A DNA stretch of 64,000 nt from Setoptus koraiensis. Its lineage: Eukaryota > Arthropoda. Positions 1 through 11,552 of this stretch are shown here, piece by piece. Each line of letters starts with the position of its first letter. Positions within the stretch are counted from its first letter, which is position 1. Where the stretch lies: assembly GCA_048013815.1 (NCBI GenBank), contig CM106585.1:23188001-23252000 (forward strand). Direction: 5' to 3'. Under the pieces are notes generated by a model, which had not been told where the DNA came from, did not search any database, and saw only the letters and a list, made by a program, of their open reading frames with translations. The position numbers were made by a program, and so were the translations under genes.

Positions 1-369
1 CCATTTCAACCTGTTGTTGTCGTTGTTGTCGTTGTTGTCGTTGTTGTTGTCGTAGCTTCTCTGTTGTCTCGATTGATAACAACGGCGAATAATGAACGAT
101 AATGATAGTAACGACCAGTCGAGCCCGGCACCGTTGCAAGCGCACAAACACATCAGTTCTCTGGCTAGGAATTGCCAGCCTCGAACTGTGAGCTTCGAAA
201 TTGTAAGCGTCCAACAAGGTGGTTAGATGACGTTTTTAACGACGAATTGTTGGCTGGTTCTTTGATCGAGATAACAAGAGACGGAGCAACAGACTGAGCT
301 CGGCGGCGACAAGCTATTCAAAGCATGCAGCTTGTGACAGCCAGCAGCCAGACAGCAGCGGCAACAGCG

Positions 370-408
<39 letters not shown>
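370..408. repeat. (CAA)n microsatellite
   Basis: About thirteen uninterrupted CAA units, seen directly. Confidence 0.95.
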
Positions 409-702
409 GGTGGAGAGAAGGCCTGATGCGGTTGCTTTTGGCGCTCGAAGCAGGTAGCTGCTGCTGCTGTTGTTGTTTGTTAATGGTCAAACTACTACTA
501 ACGGTGGCAGTGGTGGTGGCGGCGGTGGTTGCTGTGGTAGTGTTAGTGGAAGCATGGCCAAAGAAGCAATGCCCACCTAGCTCTCTATTTTTTACTTCTT
601 TCCCCCGCTCTCTCGCTCACTGTCTAAACAGATCTGTCTTGTTCATTTATCATCAGACACACACACTTTGCTACACTGCACTGTCAAGAAACTCTCACTC
701 CC

Positions 703-771
703 AGCAACAACAACAACAACAACAGCAACAACAACAACAGCAACAACAACAACAGCAGCAACAACAGCAAC
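703..771. repeat. (CAA/CAG)n microsatellite
   Basis: Interrupted CAA/CAG tract. It would read as polyglutamine in one frame, but nothing around it looks coding. Confidence 0.95.
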
Positions 772-1072
772 GAGACCGTTAGTGGTGACCGTTACCAGCT
801 AGCTGGTTGGTTGGGTAGTAGTTGTGTCATGTGTGTGTGTGAGTGTGAGTGTATGTCATGAAATTGAAAAATAACAACTAGCGAGCGGCTTCGTTTCACC
901 GAGATTAGTCACAACACAGCGAGCCAGCGAGAGAAAGCAAACAAGCAGCAACCAGGTGAACCGCATTACATAACATAATCACAGTTAGATGTGACTGGTC
1001 GATCATCAAATGATCATTCTGTCTCGGGTACTCATTGTTCACTATAGTCATCACTTAATCATTTAAAATCAT

Positions 1073-1090
1073 TATAAATATATATATATA
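1073..1090 (+). promoter_or_regulatory. Possible TATA element for the cysteine-rich gene
   Basis: TATAAATA followed by a TA run, about 1.1 kb before the start codon at 2216. A first non-coding exon ending at the donor-like site 1229/1230 would fit. Weak in isolation, because TA runs are common in this DNA. Confidence 0.25.
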
Positions 1091-2215
1091 TCAACCTCGT
1101 CAACGTCATCAGCGTCGCCAAGACACCCAAGCGCCAAGAAGACCCATTGACAGCAAGACACAATCAACACCTTCGACTGATACCAGTTTCACAGAGCAAT
1201 TCATCAGCGATCAAACTAACGAATAAGAGGTAAAGTCTTTCTCGCAATCTGTCTCTTTCTTTTGTCTCAATTTCGTTATCAATTATCGGCTGTATCAATC
1301 AGAGAGTGACAATTAGAGATAAAGAGCGAGATGCCAATTAATCAATGAGCAGTGATCACGACAACTCGCTATTGTCTTGTGAGCCTGCAACAGTGTCTTT
1401 GTGGCCACATACAGATCCGCTAATTTATTTAAGTAGAAAAACTTTAAATGCGACAGAGAGCGAACAACAACAAAAAAATATAAATATAATTTTTAATTGT
1501 TACATAACGTTGCAAAGCATTGTGAAAGCATCATTGTGTGTCAGCCGCGAGGCCAATGATCTCATGATTTCAATGGTCCTGTCATTGATTTATCTTTCGC
1601 AGCTTTTTTTTTCATGCGACTCCCACTGAGAGCCCCAAACAACTAACAATACTGTTGCTTTCATCATCTTTGGCTTCGCTATATAATTGACAGCAATCAC
1701 AAGATCATGTTACATTTGTCGCTTGTCAACTAACCCACTAACCAGCACCAACTTGTTGCACAATTTTCTTTTATCAGGTTAGTATACCGATTGCTAAAAT
1801 ATTTTGACCAGACTCATACAGAGAAAGCGATAGAGAGAAAGTCTATAGTGAGTAAAGAGAGCGAATGAAGCAACAATTTCATCATAAATCAGCATAAATA
1901 AATATCACTGTCATCTGCTTGTGAGCAAATCTGAGTATGAACTAGTTAGTAGTTAACATAAAAATCCTCATTACATCTTGTGACTAACCGATTATAAACT
2001 GACTTGAATAATAATTGAACATAGGTTGGCACATATCTGGATAGACGCAGCGCATCATCTCGTCCGATAGAAGAAAAACCAACCACTTCGAATCAAAAGT
2101 GACACTAGGTGGTCAATTGCCAGTTATCGTCGTCGTCGTCGTCATCATCACAACAACACAAGATATAGTTTAAACTTATTCAACGAATAACGGTCCCATT
2201 CGCCAAGCAGCAATC

Positions 2216-5200
2216 ATGCCAAAAATGTCTATGCAAGAAAACTTTTTGCAATTTACTAATACAATGCAATTGAAATCAATTTGCATTAGTTGGTTCAGTG
2301 TATTTATTGTTATATCACTCGCAATTAGTCAATTGGAAGCACTTAGTTTGATATCTGAAAAATGTGATCCAGCTAAGGTTGGCCCAGACGAGACGACAGT
2401 GAAAGGCGGTTGGCAAGCCGAAATGTTCAATGGTTTAGCCTTTAGAGCCTGCGGTAAGTAAATCAAAATTATTATTATTTTTTTTTTTTCGTATTTTAAA
2501 ATCAATTAACAAACACAATGGATGACTGGTGAAGTGACTTTTGGCCACTTTGCGAACATTGTTACATAAGAGCGCCACCACTAAATGAGTCAAGTGATAC
2601 TTTCATTCATTCATGTGATAATAACGGTAAAATGTAAAATAATGTGACTGTGTATCCGTGTAAGGCCAACAAGTTGACCATTTCCATTACATTTCCATTA
2701 TGTTTGCAGTTATTTGCTCTCTCGCACACACTCATACATATACACTGGACAGGCAGCGTCCACTTCCGCTTTGAACTAGACCTATCAATGGTTAAAAAGC
2801 TATAGTATGTGGTCAACAAGTGTCACATTACTGTTATGCTCATATTTTAATGCTCAAACTTGTTATTTCCATGCAGACACAACAGGTAGTTAGTGGCGCC
2901 AGCTCACCTGTGTATGTGTGTGTGTCGTGTCATAAAAATTAACCCGTAGATTGTGGTGGTGATAATGATTTCTTTGGGAATATTATATTATTTTCATCAT
3001 CATTATGATTATTGTTTCACTGGTCACTTGCATTCGAATTAACTTTCACTGACACTCGTTTTGTTATCTTCCATCTGTTCATCTTTTTATGCCGTCACAT
3101 TGCAACTTAAATCAAATTATGCTGACAATATGAATATACTGCGCGACTTGCAATAATGTTGTCTGAAACGAACGAAATGAATAAATGTAACAACTAATTA
3201 TTACTTATTAATAATCGGGAAAAACACACACACACAGACAAGAATTGTATGCCAGAAACAAATAGAGCGGCTATAATATCTTGCTTTAAACAACATTCGC
3301 CAAGAGCATTCAATTTCTACCAGCAATGTACATCAAACTCAACTCTCCAATGTAAAGAAGAAAACAAACAGGAAGTTCACTTTTGTTTGGCTTCATTATC
3401 GCAATCGTTTGTCCAACAAGAGAAATGTGGTCAAATACTAAACGAGGCCACAATTAAATGTTTAGCTCCACAGTTGACCGATCAAATTGAATTATGTTTC
3501 ATCAAGGAGAACGTTCATCGTACAGGTACAACATCAACATCATTGGCAACAACTAGCACTAACACGACGGCCAATCATCTAGAAGTCATTGTGCAATCAC
3601 CTAAGCCAGCCAGAGCCTTCTTGAAGCAATTTGAATACGCTAATTACGATGCATGTAAGTAATTTGTTGTTTAGTTATTTCGCGACTGACACACTTGCTC
3701 GAAAGGCAAACAAACAGCCCAACAAATAAACAAACAACGTAACAAACAAACAACAAACAAATGAACAACCTAACAAACAAACAGGCGGAACAAACGCAAC
3801 AATGCCTAAAGCAAAACAACTGACCACTGACCAACAGTGACCACTTTCTCCACTAACATTCGCATGCATACACAAACTGACCAATAGCCGCTAACTGACC
3901 GTTCCATTGTTACTCATTGTTGTCATTCGCTATATATAACTACATGTATATACATATCGTTCTATTGTGACCAACAGTGAGACACGCTTGCGATCCCGAG
4001 CTGGAATTTGATCAGCAAATTACGTCACAGGAGATGACCGAAATTCAAGCCTTCTATACTATAGCTTCAACATTGTGCAGAGGTAAGCCATTGCGAACCA
4101 CTCAGTGGCTAGCTTGCAACAGCCAGTGGTAGACTCGACTTGTTTGTTTGCCGCAAACAAGTCCACTCAATTGTCCAAATCAATCTATTATAACCGTCGC
4201 TATTGTTTTTTCTTCCTTCTCTTTGCCGCTTCTCATTCTTTTTCAAATCCGTGGTCTTCCGGTGCACTTCAATGCATCGCTCAATTGAATTCTCGCTCAC
4301 TTGTGTTATTCCTATTGTTAAATACAAATTGAAACACTTGTTGTCGGCCATTTCAGATGAATGTTTGCCCGCTCAATCGAAAAAGCTGATGAAAGAATGT
4401 TTAGTGAAAAATTCGTCAAATGGCGCAAAAGTTTTTAATCAATGTACCTCTCAATTTGGCAATGTTTGCACACCAAACAACGAAGAAAATCTAACTTCCT
4501 GCTTCAATACAGCCGCTCAAAATCTCACCATGAATGACAAATGTGTTGAATTGGTTTCGGATAATACACAAAAATGTTGGTCTAGCCTCATCAAGAACGA
4601 AACCACTTATTGTGTTGAAAGAAAGAATTTGCAAACAGTCTCTTTCGAATGTAAGTTTCACCTTTTCCCACTCATTGACCGCCTCAGTTTCTAATATTAT
4701 TGGCCTTTAAATTCAAATATACATCTGAATGATCGTGTTCACCATTGATAACAAATGATTTCATTTGCTCGCATGCAATCAACAACCAAATATAAATCGA
4801 TCATGACGAAACAGATGGAAAGGTGTGCAATTCAAACAATTTCAGTAAACGTTCTCGCGAGGAACAAAATCAAATTGTGATGGCTCATAAAACTAACCAA
4901 GAGAACCTGTTACGCCGGGCCCTCGAGATCATGTGCTGTAAGTCTGGCGAAACTCGATTTATTCAATTATAATCAACTCTGATTTCGACCATTATACTTA
5001 AAACAAATCTAATAACAAATTGACAAATCGCGTCAACTTTTTCACTTAACAGTCCCCAACTGTGTTAGCAACGATCAACGCACTAAAATGATCAATTGCT
5101 TACAAAAGGATTCGCCACTCGCCTATCAAATATACAATAATTGTTCGAAAAATTCGAAAATCAAATGTGATATGGAGGAAAACATTGAAAGTTATGCCGA

Positions 5201-5564
5201 ATATGTCAATTGTATCTACACTGAGGCCGATCAAATAGCAAGAGCACCAAACAGAACTAATTCGTGCGTTTATCTCATAACTGCAAACTCTTTCAAATGC
5301 CTCGAAGGTCTCTATCCAAATGAAATCTTTTACTGTCCAGGTAAGTGATAGATTAATTAGTAAAGAATTTTATCGGTATTCCGTTACTTTCAATTAGTCA
5401 ATCAAATGATTGTAACTTGATAAATCGTCCTTATTATACCTTATACATCCTGATAAATCATATCTACAGACGTGAAAGTGTTTCATGAAGCTCAAGCCGA
5501 AGCTATATCCCACCATGCAAGCGATTCATCTCAAATAGATGAATATGATTATGACAACAATTGA
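2216..5564 (+). CDS. Secreted protein with three tandem 10-cysteine modules (orphan family)
   Basis: Seven exons read through in frame: 2216-2453, 3238-3654, 3978-4082, 4357-4650, 4815-4937, 5053-5340, 5470-5564 (519 aa). All six introns have GT...AG ends and are phase 1. The N-terminus has a hydrophobic segment (about residues 23-43, around WFSVFIVISLAI), consistent with a signal peptide. The mature part alternates a short segment with 2 Cys (end of exon 1, exons 3 and 5) and a segment of about 90 aa with 8 Cys (exons 2, 4 and 6), giving three repeats of 2+8 Cys. Cysteine spacing is similar between repeats while other residues diverge. Several N-X-S/T sites fit an extracellular glycoprotein. 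The last exon adds an acidic Cys-free tail. I do not recognise the family; insect hemolymph glycoproteins with many Cys are a loose comparison only. Function unknown. Confidence 0.85.
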
Positions 5565-6816
5565 AATAGCGCACAAATAAACAAATAATCAAAAACGATC
5601 GAGTCATTTGGGCAGGCAAGACTGAGAACAAAAAGAAAATAATTATCATATACAAGATACTTGTCCGTTTTGTTTGTTGCTGACTTGACATTTCGATTGC
5701 ATAGTAATACTATACTATGATAGTATTACATTCCTTATATATACATTGGTATGCAACAATGATAGCACAATTCAAATGATCGTTCAAAAGAAGAAGAAAA
5801 CAACGACATGAGGAGGACTAATTAAGAAGAAGAGAAAATAAAACCACAATGGCTCATTGTCTACCGAAACCGAAACAAGATAATTGATAACAATATAATG
5901 GCATCTTCCTATCTGAAGATACAGGATATCATGGAAAGAAAACGAGAAAGAGGCAGAGAAAGCGAAAGCGAAGTATACAAATGGTTGATTAAATTAGCAA
6001 ATGAATCACAGCGAACATTTGGCCGATGCAATCATTAGTTTATTAATGAGACACCAACAACATCAAAAAGCGATGAGCTGCTCATATCATGATATAAAAC
6101 AATAATACTAATATAAAATATATTGTATAGCTAGCTGAAATCATTTACTGTGGTTATTGTGATCACAATTGAACCGTCTTATCTTGTCAACAGTCTCTCA
6201 TTTTCTCTCTATCTTCATCTGTTTCCTGCTAAAGTTCAAGTAAACAATGCTATGAACAGCATTTAGAGCAGCAACAATTGTGACACGATTAACGGTTCAC
6301 AAGACACAATCCATGAGAAAAACTACTATTGTTGGTGGTATCAGTATCAGTTAATTGGAGAATTGATTGAATTCGATTGGGCGAACAAAAAGAAGACAAA
6401 AAAAGCAGCACAAAAAGATACAAATCGTCTGATCAATTAGATTTATTAGATAATAGCAGCAGCAGCAGCAGATTTGTTTGATATTACAGGAACATACCAG
6501 ACAGAGGCAATAAGATAGTTAGAATGAATAAAAGGAATTTGGTTCAATCGAAGCTCACATTCTCACATTGCGATGTCATTGTGGAACAAACCAACTCAAT
6601 CACTACTAATTCAACTAACCAATACCGATTGAAATTACTATACTTAACATGTTACCAGCAAAAACTGACGCCTGTATTTTATAAGAGACATTAACATCTT
6701 GAACGCTTGTCCGCTCTAATGAACTACTACTCTATGACAATCATTATTCACATTTCATTAATTAAGTTGAGCTAATTAATAAAAATATGTCACTATAACC
6801 CCCTTTGATATTACTA

Positions 6817-6942
6817 TCAGTCCATGCTTTTATCCACCGTGTCACAGGCAGGTCCGGTGCTTTTGTTCGTTGCATCCTGTAATTCTTGTAGTATTTTATC
6901 ATCTATCGAAGACTTCGGGCAGCTTTGTGAATGATGGTCATG
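6817..6942 (-). other. Short coding-like open frame, possible terminal exon
   Basis: Minus-strand frame of 41 codons plus TGA, free of low complexity, with residues such as SSIDDKILQELQDATNKS. There is no ATG at its head, so it would have to be a spliced terminal exon. No convincing acceptor was identified. It could be a remnant exon or chance. Confidence 0.2.
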
Positions 6943-7558
6943 TCATCAAGTGCACCGTGAACATGACACGATGACAGGGAAGCAAATGCACACAAGCTTA
7001 AAATTTTCAATTGTGAGTAACTGAAATTTAGAAATTCTGTTAGCTAACACTTTCTAAGTAATGCTGAGTAATGATCCGTATTCAAGATCAGCCACAAATC
7101 TTGGATTAATCAAAATTGCCATTAGCACTCGCTTTATTATTATCATTATCACTATTATTATTACGTGCCGATATTTTGTCACAACGTTATTATTATAGCT
7201 TATATGATGAAATAAGTGATAATAATATTGCATAATAATAACAATAATAATAATAGAATTTTAGTAACAACGATAATAATTGTTTGTTATAATTGATGAT
7301 TACAACAACAATTATGCAAATTTCATTTTATACCATCAATTATAATGAATCATAATCAATTATGTAATGATCGTAATGATGACAATTAAAATGATGCCCA
7401 ATGGTGCTTAATGATACATCGCGTGTTTGTTTGCTTGCTTGTTTGGTTCATCATCATTAGTGATGGCAACAATTGAATTTGCATTAAATAGTAGCCTATT
7501 GGTTGTTTTGTACTGATACAGATTAAATAATAAGTGTGATGGCGTGATAGTGGTGTTA

Positions 7559-7560
<2 letters not shown>

Positions 7561-7613
<53 letters not shown>
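7561..7613. repeat. (GT)n microsatellite
   Basis: Pure GT dinucleotide run in the region just downstream of the paramyosin stop codon. Confidence 0.97.
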
Positions 7614-7615
<2 letters not shown>

Positions 7616-7666
7616 GTGTGTATATGATATAATAATGTGTAATTAAATGATTAATTGATTGCTTAA

Positions 7667-10600
7667 TCATTGGTATTGTTGATCCTCGTTAACAAAAACT
7701 GATCGTTGATTTTGTTGTTGTTGTGGATTGGCTGCTGTCACCCACGACCTATGTTTGGCACGGATAAAGTTTAGATTGGTTTCTGCTTGATCGGCACGGT
7801 CTTCGGCAGCTTCCAATTCGCGTTGGAATCTTCTTACACGAGTCAAATTCTGTTGTGTCAGGCCCTCTTGTTCCGCAATTTGTCTCTTGTATACCTTGAC
7901 CTTCTCAGATAATTTATCGCAAGTCTCTTGTGCCAATACGAAGCCCTTATGTTCCTCTTCGCATTGCACTAACAATTCCTTAACTCGTGCATCTTTCTTA
8001 CGCAATGTCTTTTGTGTTTCAGCATGACGACGTCTCTCCTCTTCCACCTCAATCTCAATATCACGAATACGTGACTCTAGCTTGGCAATAACACGCTTAC
8101 CGCCCGCCAATGCGTTAGCCTCAACCTCTTCCAGTCTCACCTGTAACGTTCTCACTTCCTGTTCTAGGCTCTTCTTAACGGAGTCTAATTTGGCTAGGCG
8201 CTCTTGTTCTTCGGTCAATAGATCTTTCACTGATTTGTTTTCAATGCTTAATTTTTGCACCTTTTCGTCGGCAAAGCGCAACTCCTTGGTCACCTCCTCG
8301 TAATCGCTGCTCAATGTGGCAAATTCGCCCTCTAATTTGTTCTTGGCCGCTGTCAGATTGACGTTTATCGTTTGCAACTCGTTCACCTTTTGCGAGGCCT
8401 CCTCGGCTGCCTGTTCGGCGGCCCGTTTGGCTCGCAACGCCGACTCAAAGTTCACTCTCATCTCCTCCAATTCGCCCTGTAATTGTTGGGCCCGACGTTG
8501 GGCGACATTGAGCGCATCAACAGCCTGGTTCAATTGTCTGTTGACCTCATCGTAATGGGCCTGTAGCTCTGTTATTTGTAGTCCCTGTCGTTTTATTGTC
8601 TTTTGTAAATCAATGTTTTGCTTGTTCACCACATCCAGTGTCATCTCCAATTCCGTTATCTGAGCTTGCATTTTCTTCTTGATGCGAGCCACTTCCGCTT
8701 TCAGTTTGGCCTCGGCCTCCACAAGTCGCATGTTGAGCTGCTCAATTTCGAGAGCGGTTGCCTTGCGCAATGCCTCTAATTCGTCCTCTTTCTGTTGTAG
8801 ACGCTTCTCATAGTCGTGTCTCATTGCCGCTATTTCGGCCGTCAATCGCTGACATTTGGCCTCCTCTTGTTTGCGTAATGTCTCCGCTTCGCGATAAGCC
8901 GCTGCCAATTCTTCGCGCTCATTCTCCAATCTCTTCAATTCCAATTCTTGTTCGTGCACCTTTCTAATAGCGTCATTCAATTGGTTCTTGGCGTCGGCTA
9001 GATCGTCTTGTGATTTCTTCAATTCTCTCTCTAATGCCGCCTTGGCGTCCTTCAATTTCTCATATTCGTGTGTCAATTTTTGCAATTCGGCCGCCTTTTG
9101 TCTCGCTTCGCGTTGAGCATTTTCCATCAGCATGGTTATCTCGTCACATTTGGCGCGCAAATCATTGTTGACCTTCTCCAATTGTTGGCATCTCTTCTCT
9201 AGATTTTGGGCATGAGTAGTGGCCTTCTCTAGGTCCATTATGAGCACCTCGACCTCCGATTGCAGGCGCGATTTTTGTTTCTCGAGCGAGCTGCATTTGT
9301 TGATCAGTGACTCCAATTGCTCCTCATACTCTTGTATACGTTGGGCAATCTTTCGTTTGAGGTCGTCAACTTCGTCGGCGTGCGCCAACAATTCGGCCTC
9401 ATATTTGGATTTCCACGAGGCAACGTCGCCGTTGGCCTTGGCCAATTGTCGCTCAACCTCAACGCGGGCCTCAGACTCTTCCTCTATTTGCACCTTGAGC
9501 GATTCCAATTCCACCTCCAGTGTGTGGCAGTGATTTTCCACACTGGCGCGCTTTCGTTCCTCCTCTTCGCATCGTCGTCTTGTTTCCTCTAATTGGGTGG
9601 CCAATTGTGATTTTAAGTGATTGACATTGTCCAATGACATCTTATAATCGTGTACCTCCTTGATGAGTTCAACATTTTCGTTGGCGAGACGAGTGCGCTG
9701 AGCGGTGACCTCAATAACTTGACGATTGATTTCCTCCACTTTAATGTTCAATTCGTAAATGGTGTGTTCGTGTTTCTCGACAATCTTTTGAACGGCCACC
9801 TTGTCTCTGTTTGATTGTTCCAATTGTGACATCAGCTCGAACACCTCAGCCTGAAATTTAGATTTCTCCTTTTCAGCTCTGTCGGCAAACAGTTACACAC
9901 AGTTAAAACGGGCAACAAGCATCGGAATAGAATCAATTATCAAGTCGAATCAGTCAGTTCAAATTTCAAATTAAATTATCACCGACCATGAAATATGGAA
10001 AACAATGGGAAATATGCGATGACCTACTTGCTCTTTTGCTTTTGCAATTGATCAATTTGATCTTGCATCTCGGCCGTGGCCGCCTGATGCTTGGTTCTCA
10101 AGTGATGAGCATTCTCTTCACTTTCAAGGTGGACATCCTCAAGTAATTTCCTCAATTTGGCCAATTCAGCATCGCGCTTCTTGTTCATCTCGGCCTGATA
10201 ATAGGAGGAATTTATTTAGTTATTAACGCATTAAGTTTGATCAACAAACGGCATACAGCGTGATTAAATGGTTGCGGGTTACAAACCTTCGACTCGCTTG
10301 AGCCTTCGGCGTCGTCAAGGCGCTCGGAAAGTTGCATGAGTTGAACCATGAGGTCGGATTTCTCGCGCTCAATCTAAACATTTGGGGTGACACGAACAAG
10401 CATGAACGTGATAGTAATCAAAATATTATCAGTAGATATCAGTATGGTGATAGTGCCAAGACTCACTCTCTGTCTGAGTTCTCTTTCGCCATCGAGATCC
10501 TCTTGAAGAAGGCGCACTTTGTCCTATTGTGAGCGACGAATAGTGGTGCAATTAATGATCGACCATGTGCAATTGAAAGGATTATTAGTTGCTAAGATTA

Positions 10601-10771
10601 TATACACAAATAAACGGATATTTGTTTTACAGTTGCATCAGCTGAGAGAGCTGGCCTTACCTCTAGCCTGGTCAAAGCTCCTAGGTCTGTGCCATATTCG
10701 ATTGACAATTCGCCAGAGGCTCCTGGGGCAGTCTTGTACATATATTTAGGTGATCTAGCTGCGGCGGCCAT
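7667..10771 (-). CDS. Prm: Paramyosin
   Basis: Core rod protein of invertebrate thick filaments and mite allergen group 11. Five exons on the minus strand: 10771-10661, 10523-10467, 10373-10287, 10194-10028, 9878-7667. Joined they give 877 aa, the usual paramyosin length. The N-terminal head contains [13 protein letters not shown], then the conserved LRQRIEREK region. The rest is continuous heptad-repeat coiled coil with [27 protein letters not shown] and [19 protein letters not shown], ending in a short Q-rich non-helical tailpiece. The start at 10771 begins [13 protein letters not shown], as in the family. The last exon alone encodes 737 residues without a stop. The introns are short and lie in the 5' fifth. 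Identity is certain; exon ends rest on splice consensus and on an uninterrupted frame. Confidence 0.97.
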
Positions 10772-10886
10772 GATTGTAAGCAATAGTGTAGTGTAGTTTA
10801 ATTTGAGTTTTGCTGTTGCGATTGATAGTTAAGGCGCGACGACAATCGATCTTATTTCTTCCTGTTCTATATATATATATATATAT

Positions 10887-10900
10887 AACGTTATTTATAT
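10887..10900 (-). promoter_or_regulatory. Possible TATA box of paramyosin
   Basis: Minus-strand ATATATAAATAACG about 120 bp upstream of the start codon at 10771, next to a TA run at 10868-10886. Spacing would give a 5' UTR of roughly 90 nt. Confidence 0.35.
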
Positions 10901-11520
10901 ATGTATATTTGTTTATTTAGTTGTATTATTAGTTGTGTGTTGTTGTGTATAGAGGTTATAGTTGCTCTATAATTATTATAAAATAGTCTTGCTATAATAA
11001 CTTAAATTGTTTCTTTATAGTGTTATAATAATAATAACAATAATATAATTAGTTGTCTACAATAAATGTATAATTGTTGTATACATAAATTGTTGTTTGC
11101 TAAGACCACAATTATTACTAATTGGATTGGCGCGCGTAATATTCGAGGCCGCACAAGCTTTCAACTTGTTATATAACTGATATAAATCTGTAATCTCAAT
11201 CAGTGCACGTTCTGTTATGATTTTTCTATGATTGATTGATCACATAGACACACACATAAGATAATGAGATATTAAATAATCAACAAATGGTTTTTCTCTT
11301 TTTCGAAGCATGGAACTGACATATGCTATAAACACACAGTGGGTTTAGTTGTTGCTCAGTATACCGCGGTAATATCAACTTTATAAGTGCAAGCTTATCG
11401 CTAGCTGAGCCTCAAACTGGCTTGGCAATTCTTTTTATTTTTCTTGTTTCTCTTTATCTCTTGCTCTTGTTTTAGAGGCAACAAGAAACTGTGTGTGTGT
11501 GTGAGTGTGTGTGTTTTGTC

Positions 11521-11552
11521 GGGGGTGGGGGGTCGGAGGTCGGGGTCGGGGG
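11521..11552 (+). other. Putative G-quadruplex tract
   Basis: Plus-strand G runs of 5, 6, 4 and 5 (11521-11525, 11527-11532, 11542-11545, 11548-11552) with loops of 1, 9 and 2 bases, in otherwise AT-rich DNA about 750 bp upstream of the paramyosin start. Confidence 0.5.

Larger units (their letters stand above)
1..2215. other. Upstream region of the first gene, repeat-rich
   Basis: No convincing coding sequence. It holds GTT/CAA trinucleotide tracts near 10-55, 370-408 and 703-771 (the last mixed CAA/CAG), a TATA-like AT run at 1073-1090, and probably a 5' UTR with an intron for the gene starting at 2216: a donor-like gag|gtaaag at 1229/1230 and a pyrimidine-rich acceptor ttttatcag at 1777. 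Transcript structure here is inference. Confidence 0.5.
5565..7666. other. Convergent intergenic region (3' UTRs, AT-rich)
   Basis: Lies between the stop of the cysteine-rich gene and the stop of paramyosin on the other strand. AATAAA-like signals occur near 5575 and 5836. The 7130-7330 segment is made of TTA/AAT runs. A short coding-like frame on the minus strand (6817-6942) is listed separately. Confidence 0.7.

Noticed and set aside
426-782. 118-codon frame with polyglutamine on the plus strand
   Set aside because: Made of microsatellite and pyrimidine-rich DNA with several unrelated compositions in a row; no conserved segment or splice support.
1345-1629. 94-codon frame upstream of the cysteine-rich gene
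   Set aside because: No domain, low-complexity Q/K/N core, sits in what looks like the 5' UTR intron.
8082-9592. Several plus-strand frames opposite paramyosin
   Set aside because: Antisense shadows of heptad-repeat codons; paramyosin on the minus strand explains them.
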